Notes under the pieces: generated by a model | Seen by the model: only the letters and a program-made list of their open reading frames with translations | Databases searched by the model: none | Told to the model about the DNA's origin: nothing | NCBI GenBank assembly: GCA_027056615.1 | Contig: JALUKJ010000013.1 | Span: 1-5,853, forward strand | Direction of reading: 5' to 3' | DNA: 5,853 nt | DNA from: Campylobacteraceae bacterium | Lineage (GTDB): Bacteria; Campylobacterota; Campylobacteria; Campylobacterales; Sulfurovaceae | Made by a program: the position numbers and the translations under genes | Shown: positions 1 to 5,524 of the stretch, piece after piece | Layout: every line of letters begins with the position of its first letter | How positions within the stretch are numbered: position 1 is the stretch's first letter

Positions 1-1043
1 ATCTTGTAATACTCTTTGGTGGCTCTAGTTTTGAGCATGAAATATCTATTGTCTCGGCAATTACTGTAAAAAAAGTACTTAAAAAAGCTAATCTATCCTT
101 TATATTTGTAGATAGCAATCGAGAGTTTTACTTGATTGATGAGAAAAATATGAAGTCTAACTACTTTTCAGATGGAGCTTATAAAAAAGCTAAAAAGTTA
201 GTTTTAAAAAAAGGTTCTTTTTGTACTGTAGGAATGCTAGGATTAAAAGAGCAAAATTTAGGAGCAGTTCTTAACCTTATACATGGACGTGATGGAGAAG
301 ATGGAAAGATAGCTTCACTCTTAGAGTTTAATGGTCTATCTTATATCTCTCCACGTGTTGATGCTTCAGTTCTTTCTTATAATAAACTATATACTAAACT
401 TTATGCTGAAAGTTTAGGGGTTAAAGTTGTTCCTTATTGGGTTTTAAACAGTTCAGATAGCCGTGATATTAAGCTTGATTACCCTGTTATTATTAAACCT
501 GTACGCCTAGGGTCAAGCATTGGTGTTTCTATTGTAAAGAGTCAAGATGAGTTGGATTATGCTTTAGATACAGCATTTGAATTTGACAATCAAGTGCTTA
601 TTGAGCCATTTATAGAGGGGGTTTTAGAGTACAACCAAGCAGGATGTAAAACTTCTAAGTTTGAACTCTCTATAGTTGAAGAGCCAAACAAAGAGGAGTT
701 TTTAGACTTTGAAAAAAAATATCTTGACTTTTCACGTGATGGAGATGTAGAAGATGCCTCTATTAGTAGTGAGTTAAAGTCAGCTATTCAAGAAAGTTTT
801 AAAAAGGTCTATGGAACACTCTTTGAAGGAGCAATTATACGTTGTGACTTCTTTGTAGTTGATGGAGAGGTGCTTTTAAATGAGATTAATCCAATACCTG
901 GTTCTATGGCAAACTATCTATTTGAAGATTTTGAAGGAATGGTGGAGCGTTTAGTGTCACATCTTCCAAAAGAGTCTGCTATTAAGATTGACTACTCTTA
1001 TATTAACTCTATTCAGTCTGCTAAGGGTGGTAAAACACAATAG
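1..1043 (+). CDS. ddl: D-alanine--D-alanine ligase, 5' end cut by window
   Basis: This enzyme makes the D-Ala-D-Ala dipeptide for peptidoglycan precursors in the cytoplasm, using ATP. The frame is already open at base 3 and reads LVILFGGSSFEHEIS, the Ddl N-terminal substrate-binding segment with the conserved Glu of the EHE group (nt 33-41). Probably only a few residues and the start codon are missing upstream. An in-frame TTG at 132 is internal. The ATP-grasp signature GSSIGVSIV begins at nt 510, and the RCDFF strand plus the metal and phosphate loop NEINPIPGSM (nt 879-908) follow. The 346 visible codons fit a full-length Ddl. The EYNQAGCK and DFEKKYLDFSRDGD stretches look like the Campylobacterota form of the family (recalled pattern). 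It ends at TAG and converges on the SCP2-like gene, so it does not continue into the downstream + strand operon. Confidence 0.95.
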   Translation, partial: LVILFGGSSFEHEISIVSAITVKKVLKKANLSFIFVDSNREFYLIDEKNMKSNYFSDGAYKKAKKLVLKKGSFCTVGMLGLKEQNLGAVLNLIHGRDGEDGKIASLLEFNGLSYISPRVDASVLSYNKLYTKLYAESLGVKVVPYWVLNSSDSRDIKLDYPVIIKPVRLGSSIGVSIVKSQDELDYALDTAFEFDNQVLIEPFIEGVLEYNQAGCKTSKFELSIVEEPNKEEFLDFEKKYLDFSRDGDVEDASISSELKSAIQESFKKVYGTLFEGAIIRCDFFVVDGEVLLNEINPIPGSMANYLFEDFEGMVERLVSHLPKESAIKIDYSYINSIQSAKGGKTQ

Positions 1044-1051
1044 TGGGTCAT

Positions 1052-1073
1052 TTTGTTCCCATTAGGGAACAAA
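1052..1073. terminator. Perfect stem-loop between convergent genes, possible bidirectional terminator
   Basis: TTTGTTCCC (1052-1060) and GGGAACAAA (1065-1073) form a perfect 9-bp stem closed by a 4-base ATTA loop. It lies 8 bases after the ddl stop and 2 bases from the end of the - strand SCP2-like gene. It reads nearly the same on both strands, as expected for a shared terminator. However, neither strand has a proper U-tract after the stem: A-rich sequence follows on both sides. It is therefore not a textbook intrinsic terminator and may act through pausing, Rho or RNA protection. Confidence 0.55.
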
Positions 1074-1075
1074 TA

Positions 1076-1471
1076 TTAAATTTTAGTCATAAGTCCAAAA
1101 CTTTTAACAAATGGTACTGCCATTGATGGGTTTTTAATCATAGCTTTAAAGTCACCTGTTTTAAATTGGAGTTTTCCTGTTGCAAAAGCCATTCCCATAC
1201 TAGTCATGGTTAATGGTTTTTCCATCCATTTATCCCAATTTTTTTCATCGGCTCTCATATCCCAATCTGCTTTTTCTCCATTGTAGATTCCTGCTGATAT
1301 TGCTTTTCCATTTTCTACTACAAAAACACATCTTGGGTCTTCTTCGTTTTTAAATCCACAAGTAATGGTTGAAGAGAAATTTATCTCTGCAAGTTTATCT
1401 GAAACCTCAGGGTCTTCATTCCATAAATCTTTAAGTGTATTAATCCATTCATCTGTAAAAAGTTGTGCCAT
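1076..1471 (-). CDS. SCP2 sterol-binding-like domain protein (131 aa)
   Basis: This is a small soluble protein with no signal peptide or membrane segment, so it is probably cytoplasmic. The order of elements resembles the SCP2 / sterol-carrier-like lipid-binding fold: an N-terminal amphipathic helix (FTDEWINTLKDLWNEDPEVSDKL), a beta strand region (STITCGF, CVFVVENGKAISAGIYNG), the D-W-D-M-R-A segment typical of these proteins, then a glycine and methionine-rich helix, LQFKTGDFKAMIKNP, and a C-terminal F-K-S-F. Bacterial members bind hydrophobic ligands, but the ligand is generally unknown and no catalytic residues are expected. The start at 1471 is supported by a good Shine-Dalgarno (AAGGAA at 1483-1478) about 6 bases upstream. 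It appears monocistronic: it converges on ddl and diverges from the membrane-protein operon. No functional link with either neighbour is evident. Confidence 0.82.
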   Translation of the reverse strand: MAQLFTDEWINTLKDLWNEDPEVSDKLAEINFSSTITCGFKNEEDPRCVFVVENGKAISAGIYNGEKADWDMRADEKNWDKWMEKPLTMTSMGMAFATGKLQFKTGDFKAMIKNPSMAVPFVKSFGLMTKI

Positions 1472-1477
1472 TTTTAA

Positions 1478-1485
1478 TTCCTTTT
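1478..1485 (-). promoter_or_regulatory. Ribosome binding site of the SCP2-like gene
   Basis: Read on the - strand, AAAAGGAA lies about 6 bases before the ATG at 1471. It is the only clear Shine-Dalgarno in the intergenic region, and it fixes the start of the SCP2-like gene. Confidence 0.7.
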
Positions 1486-1506
1486 GGTATTATTTGTTAG
1501 AAAAAT

Positions 1507-1533
1507 ACTATAAAAGCCCTTAAATAATGGCAA
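1507..1533 (-). promoter_or_regulatory. Possible promoter of the SCP2-like gene
   Basis: On the - strand, TTGCCA (1533-1528) and TATAGT (1512-1507) are separated by 15 bases, about 36 bases upstream of the ATG. The -10 is a fair match. The spacer is short for a sigma-70 promoter, and in Campylobacterota the -35 is often poorly conserved, so only the -10 may matter. In such AT-rich DNA chance matches are common. Confidence 0.3.
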
Positions 1534-1655
1534 TATATTTTAACGAATCAACAAAAAATAAATAAAAATTAAGAGATATATGAATGTCAAATAAATTATA
1601 GAGTCAATAAATAAGAAAAAGATTAAATTTTTCTATTTAGAATAAGCTTGATAAG

Positions 1656-1671
1656 TAAAAGTAAACTTTTA
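1656..1671. promoter_or_regulatory. Inverted repeat upstream of the membrane operon, candidate operator
   Basis: TAAAAGT-AA-ACTTTTA is a perfect 7+7 inverted repeat with a 2-base centre. It lies 53 bases before the start of the operon's first gene and just upstream of a TATTAT/TATAAC -10-like sequence at 1678-1686. The position suits a dimeric regulator site. The arms are A/T-rich apart from one G-C pair each, so chance is a real alternative. No matching regulator is encoded in the window. Confidence 0.3.
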
Positions 1672-1724
1672 AAAGACTATTATAACAACATGAAAAAATT
1701 AAAAAAAATAGTGTAAACTTATAA

Positions 1725-3212
1725 ATGCATAAAAAAATATCTAAGGCGTTAGAAAACCCATCTTTCTATGAATTGCTCGGTATGGGCGTAAATAAAGTTT
1801 TAAACTTTTTTAGGCAACATATTACATATCAAGCTGTATTGATTTTATCTTTAATCTCTTTTAGTACCTCATATTATGGATTTATCTCTTTAGTATCTGA
1901 TGGTATGTTGCTGACTAAAATACTCTTTTTTGCTGTAGTTGGTGTAATTCAGTTAGCACTTGTATACTCTATATCTCAACTATATTTACAAGAGTTTTTT
2001 TCTAGGCATGTATTACGAGCTTCTCTACTTTTAGTTACCTATTTGCTATCACTTTTTATTAGTGTCCTTTTTAGTTTTAACTTTTACTATAAAATCTTTT
2101 CAGCCTCTGAATTTTCTCAGAGAAATGTAACACTTCAACTAGAGAGAATTAAAAATTCATTAGAAGATGCACAGAGTAGTTTTGATTCGGTCTATATCTC
2201 TTTAAAAAAGTTGAGTGATTATTCAATGAAAGAGTCTATTGAGGAGCGTACCTATGGGGGAACATGTGATGAGACTAAAATCCCAACTCCAGGACCTAGA
2301 AGTGCGTTAAGAGAAGCAGAGAGTAAACTATTTCAGAGTCACTTAAGCTCTTTTGATGAGTTGAGGAAAAAGGTTCAGAGTGAAATTACTGTTATAAAAA
2401 AGATGTTAGTAAACTTTAACCCTAAAAAAGATGATGTAGAGAAGTTAGAGGAGCAAGTAAATTCAAGAATTGCTAAAATCAATAGAGTTTTTAGAGGAGG
2501 GGAGATTACACTTCTTCCTAAAATTTTAGCAAAACATAATGGTTCAGAACGAATGAGTATGGAGTCTTTAGGTAGAATCATTAGCTGTCCTGATAGTGAA
2601 ATTAGTCTGAAAATCAATACCATTGGTGAAAATTTAAATGCTTTAAAGATGTTAAAAAAAGTAAGCTTTTTTGATTCTAATAATCAACAGCAACTTATTG
2701 AGAGAACTATTAATGTTCTCTTAGCAATTCTTCCTTTTACCAATACACATGTTGTTGCATTAGATAAGGTAAAGAGTCCAACTGATGTTACACAGAGCGA
2801 TATTAAAGCTATTGGGCTTGGATTTTTAGTAGACTTTTTTATCTTCTTCTTTACTATTTTAGCTAAAGAGCCTTATAGAGCTAGATTTTTTACAGATGAT
2901 AGTATCTCTTACTATATTCGTTATGATGTAAGACGTATACTTAAACCTTTTGTCTTTGAAAGCCACTTCTCTTACCATCTCATTATTCCCAATCAGTTAA
3001 AAAATCATAAAGTAGATGAGCTTATAACTCGTTTTAAGATAGACAAGATGATAAAACTTGTTGGAAATAATGTTCATTATAATGAACTACTTTTTTTGCA
3101 TCAAAGTAAACTAAGGAGTTTTAAAGAGTCTACATTTACCGTATATAAGCTTGATAAACAAAAATATAATACACTTTTAGCATATATAGATGAGTTACGT
3201 AATAATGACTGA
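1725..3212 (+). CDS. Four-helix membrane protein with large coiled-coil loop, function unknown (495 aa)
   Basis: I do not recognise a named family. Hydrophobic helices lie at about residues 36-56, 64-86 and 98-120, and a fourth at about 362-380 (GFLVDFFIFFFTILA). Between the third and fourth is a loop of about 240 residues with charged, heptad-like stretches (about 132-165 and 195-255), suggesting coiled coil. If the lysine-rich N-terminus is cytoplasmic, this loop is periplasmic and the 115-residue C-terminus is cytoplasmic. The loop has the protein's only two cysteines, C181 in YGGTCD and C288 in ISCPDS, compatible with a disulfide. A PTPGPRSALREAES segment (187-200) follows the first; GGTC...GPR...R-type motifs seem familiar from uncharacterised coiled-coil membrane proteins, but I cannot name the family. 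No Shine-Dalgarno precedes ATG 1725; the next in-frame Met (residue 20) has none either. The stop overlaps the start of the PBP-like gene, indicating one operon and probably one complex. Confidence 0.8.
   Translation: MHKKISKALENPSFYELLGMGVNKVLNFFRQHITYQAVLILSLISFSTSYYGFISLVSDGMLLTKILFFAVVGVIQLALVYSISQLYLQEFFSRHVLRASLLLVTYLLSLFISVLFSFNFYYKIFSASEFSQRNVTLQLERIKNSLEDAQSSFDSVYISLKKLSDYSMKESIEERTYGGTCDETKIPTPGPRSALREAESKLFQSHLSSFDELRKKVQSEITVIKKMLVNFNPKKDDVEKLEEQVNSRIAKINRVFRGGEITLLPKILAKHNGSERMSMESLGRIISCPDSEISLKINTIGENLNALKMLKKVSFFDSNNQQQLIERTINVLLAILPFTNTHVVALDKVKSPTDVTQSDIKAIGLGFLVDFFIFFFTILAKEPYRARFFTDDSISYYIRYDVRRILKPFVFESHFSYHLIIPNQLKNHKVDELITRFKIDKMIKLVGNNVHYNELLFLHQSKLRSFKESTFTVYKLDKQKYNTLLAYIDELRNND
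3190..3212 (+). promoter_or_regulatory. Stop/start overlap coupling the two operon genes
   Basis: ATGACTGA at 3205-3212 contains the likely PBP-like start (ATG 3205) and the upstream stop (TGA 3210-3212). A second in-frame ATG sits at 3190. Neither start has a strong Shine-Dalgarno; only a weak GAG lies about 10 bases before 3205. This arrangement favours translational coupling, with ribosomes finishing the first gene reinitiating on the second. Confidence 0.6.
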
Positions 3213-5481
3213 GATATTTTGGAGTATTAAACTTAAATTAATAGCAATGCTAAAAGAGGTTAAGTGGAATATTTTTATTAGAAAATATGACATAAAAAGC
3301 ATAAAAAAAACTCTCTTTATAGCTTCAAGCATTATTGTTATTCACTCTATTTTGATTTTATCAGATGTGGTAAAGATTTTTGGTTTTATGAAAGATATGA
3401 TAAGTCGAAAGCTTATCTTTATACCTTTGAGTATTATGTTTATACTTTTTGGTATCTATCTCTCTTTTATTAATGGTCAACCAGATGAAGAGCTTTTCAA
3501 TGAAAAGATTTTTCCTAAATTTTATTACGATACAGCTATTGAGATTCGTGATTCACAAAATAGATTTGCAGGAACAATGGCAGGTCCTCAAAGTGGTATT
3601 ACAAATCCCTCACTTTTTATAGAAGAGACTCCTTCTTTTTTTTGGTCACTACTTAAAGAGAAGTATGACCCAAAACTGGACTTTGACAATAATGCAACCT
3701 CTTTCTATGAGGCACTTTTTGAAAATATAAGTTACTATAATGGCATAGATATTTCAGCTCCATTTAATGAGAGTAAACGTTTAGTAAACAATTTAATTAG
3801 TGAACATAATTTAGAGTTGAAACCACAACTAACATTAACTCAACAACTTATTAATCTATTTCTAAAAAAGCACCCTTTCGATAAACCTAGTAACAATATA
3901 GTCCGTTTAAAGTTAGCAAAAACATTTTTTCATTCACTCAAAGCAAATAATGGAGCAAACTTTAAATCGTGGTTACTTTTGGAAAAAACATTTTTTATTG
4001 TTGATGGTAAAGGGTATGGTTTTAAAGATTGTGCAGAAATTTTCTTTGGGAAATCTATAGATGAACTCTCTCATGCTCAAGAGGCTATTTTAGTTGCTAT
4101 GTATGCAAAACCTTTTAATATTAACCAATCGTTAAAAGAGCAGAAAAAAGCATGGAAAGAGATTAAAAAAGATGCTATAGAGATTGTAAATAACTCTGAA
4201 GTCATTAAAGACCACTATAGAATTGTCTCAAATATTAAAAAGATGCATTTTCCAAAAATTCCATATTTTCCTGATTCGCTTATGGAGGTTGTAGGTCAAA
4301 TAACCTCAAAAAATCAAGAGCAGTTTAGCTCTCTTCCTACTAGAAGCAAAGCTCTGTTACAAAGTTCTAAAGCTGTTGTACGTCAAGAGTTAGATAAGCT
4401 CTTTAAAGTCTATAGTATCTCTCCTAAGAGTAAACTCATTACTAAAGTTTCTATTAATTTTGAACTCAATAAAATTTTCTATTTCAACCACTATTTAAAA
4501 GAGCAATTAGAGTCATTAAATCTATCAAATATGTGGGTATCTGTAGTTAATGAAAAAGGTAAAATGATTCGTTTATATCAAAAAAATACTATTTATCAAC
4601 GCCCACCACAAATTGGGAATCTTGGTAAAATCTTTTCAGCTCTTCTTTTTGCAGACAGAGGGGACAAGTACTATACAAAATATTGTAACAAAAAAGATAA
4701 ATCAGAGATACCATTAGAAGAGGGTTTTAACCGATGTAGTAGTAATGCATGGATTGATGCAAGAAGAGTATTTACATCAGATAAAATGCTTCCTCTTTAT
4801 GATGGTTTTATAAAATATAGAGAAAAAGATAGAAGAGGAGATAATATCTACTATAACCCAATTCATCTAAATAAGATTGAGGCACTCTATCAAAACCTAG
4901 ATTTAGTATCTTTGGAAAACAATGAACCAAGAGTAGATTTAGGAGCAGGGAAATTAGAGATGAACCCTTTAGCTGTTCAAACTGCTATACATAAAATTAC
5001 TCAACTTCTTTACAATCCGAATCGTATGTTTTATGGTTTAAAACTTGTAAAAGCATTAGAGTACCATGACATTAACGGAAGTGTAGTTGAACCAAAATCT
5101 AAATTTTTCTCTTTTGAATCTCCTGAACAGGTTACTCCTACCTTTCAAAAGTTCTTTACAAAAGAGAAACGTATAGCTCTGCAGACTATCTTTAAAACGC
5201 CTATATATAAAAGCTATGGTTCATTACAGTGGTTAAAAAACTATATTAGTGTTAAGTTTGTTTTCGCACAAGAGAGTCATAAAAATGGTACACACTGGCT
5301 TGTAGGTGTTTTTAAAAAATCCAATAAGTATTATAGTTTTACTATTTTTATAGAAGATAAAACTCTAGATAAATACCAAATTAAAGAGAAGATAAAAAGA
5401 ATTTTAGAGCTTACAATACGCTCTATTAATAATGATAGAGAGATGAAGTTTAAGTATATGAAGCAGGTTTTTAGAGATTAA
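3205..5481 (+). CDS. Class A penicillin-binding-protein-like (GT51 + transpeptidase) probable pseudoenzyme, 758 aa
   Basis: Numbering is from ATG 3205, which overlaps the upstream stop (ATGACTGA); an in-frame ATG at 3190 would add 5 residues. After a basic N-terminus come two hydrophobic segments (about 34-56 and 69-90), then a GT51-like domain: EETPSFF (140-146) in place of EDxxFxxH, TLTQQL (210-215) matching STITQQ, RLKLA (234-238) in place of RKxxE, and GYGFKDCAEIFFGKSIDELSHAQEAIL (270-296), close to the conserved end of GT51. A linker leads to a transpeptidase-like domain: KVSINFELN (414-422) in place of TTID..LQ, NLGK (472-475) in the SxxK position, SSN (512-514) matching SxN, and DLGAG...NPLA (578-590) matching G...VTPLQ. 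Where KTG is expected the sequence is FAQESHKNGTHWLVGVF. The nucleophile Ser, the second GT51 Glu and KTG therefore appear lost, although the frame is intact. Active class A PBPs polymerise and cross-link glycan strands; this one probably does neither. It is coupled to the preceding membrane protein. Confidence 0.8.
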   Translation: MTEIFWSIKLKLIAMLKEVKWNIFIRKYDIKSIKKTLFIASSIIVIHSILILSDVVKIFGFMKDMISRKLIFIPLSIMFILFGIYLSFINGQPDEELFNEKIFPKFYYDTAIEIRDSQNRFAGTMAGPQSGITNPSLFIEETPSFFWSLLKEKYDPKLDFDNNATSFYEALFENISYYNGIDISAPFNESKRLVNNLISEHNLELKPQLTLTQQLINLFLKKHPFDKPSNNIVRLKLAKTFFHSLKANNGANFKSWLLLEKTFFIVDGKGYGFKDCAEIFFGKSIDELSHAQEAILVAMYAKPFNINQSLKEQKKAWKEIKKDAIEIVNNSEVIKDHYRIVSNIKKMHFPKIPYFPDSLMEVVGQITSKNQEQFSSLPTRSKALLQSSKAVVRQELDKLFKVYSISPKSKLITKVSINFELNKIFYFNHYLKEQLESLNLSNMWVSVVNEKGKMIRLYQKNTIYQRPPQIGNLGKIFSALLFADRGDKYYTKYCNKKDKSEIPLEEGFNRCSSNAWIDARRVFTSDKMLPLYDGFIKYREKDRRGDNIYYNPIHLNKIEALYQNLDLVSLENNEPRVDLGAGKLEMNPLAVQTAIHKITQLLYNPNRMFYGLKLVKALEYHDINGSVVEPKSKFFSFESPEQVTPTFQKFFTKEKRIALQTIFKTPIYKSYGSLQWLKNYISVKFVFAQESHKNGTHWLVGVFKKSNKYYSFTIFIEDKTLDKYQIKEKIKRILELTIRSINNDREMKFKYMKQVFRD

Positions 5482-5495
5482 CTTTTTAATTAAAC

Positions 5496-5524
5496 TAAAA
5501 AAGGAGGAGATTATTTCTCCTCTT
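5496..5524 (-). terminator. Intrinsic terminator of the mscS-family gene, overlapping its stop codon
   Basis: Read on the - strand, AAGAGGAGA (5524-5516) pairs with TCTCCTCCT (5510-5502) in a 9-bp stem including one G-T type wobble, around a 5-base loop (5515-5511). A run of six T (5502-5497) follows. This is a standard Rho-independent terminator. The TAA stop (5513-5511) lies in the loop and the last coding bases form the 5' arm. On the + strand the same hairpin has no U-tract, so it is not an obvious terminator for the operon arriving from the left. Confidence 0.75.

Larger units (their letters stand above)
1472..1724. other. AT-rich divergent intergenic region (253 bp)
   Basis: This non-coding stretch separates the - strand SCP2-like gene from the + strand membrane-protein operon and must carry the promoters for both. 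It is strongly A/T-dominated, with an A8 run at 1701-1708. It contains a perfect inverted repeat (1656-1671), GTAAACTT twice (1661-1668 and 1713-1720), and TATTAT/TATAAC (1678-1686) as the best -10-like sequence for the operon, without a convincing -35. No convincing small RNA or gene was found in it. Confidence 0.7.

Noticed and set aside
132..134. TTG as the start of ddl
   Set aside because: The frame is open upstream and encodes the conserved Ddl N-terminus (GGSSFEHEIS), so this codon is internal.
1690..1716. Nine-codon frame (MKKLKKIV) just upstream of the operon, possible leader peptide
   Set aside because: There is no ribosome site, no regulatory codon run and no attenuator-like hairpin. 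Such short frames are expected by chance in A-rich DNA.
1472..1724. Mobile element ends, attachment site or phage origin around the operon
   Set aside because: There is no integrase, transposase, tRNA or matching terminal repeat in the window, and base composition and codon use do not differ visibly from the flanking housekeeping genes.
2375..2623. Open frame of 82 codons on the - strand inside the membrane protein gene
   Set aside because: It lies wholly within the coiled-coil coding region on the opposite strand, has no ribosome site and no recognisable protein features. It is a shadow of the real gene.
3205..5481. Treating the PBP-like gene as an ordinary active class A PBP (mrcA/pbpA)
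   Set aside because: The nucleophile Ser, KTG and the second GT51 Glu cannot be found in the expected places, so a normal gene symbol would mislead.
5482..5503. CTTTTT...AAAAAG inverted repeat after the operon stop as a + strand terminator
   Set aside because: The stem is only 6 bp, almost all A-T, with a 10-base loop and no T-run after it. The A-run is better explained as the U-tract of the - strand mscS terminator.
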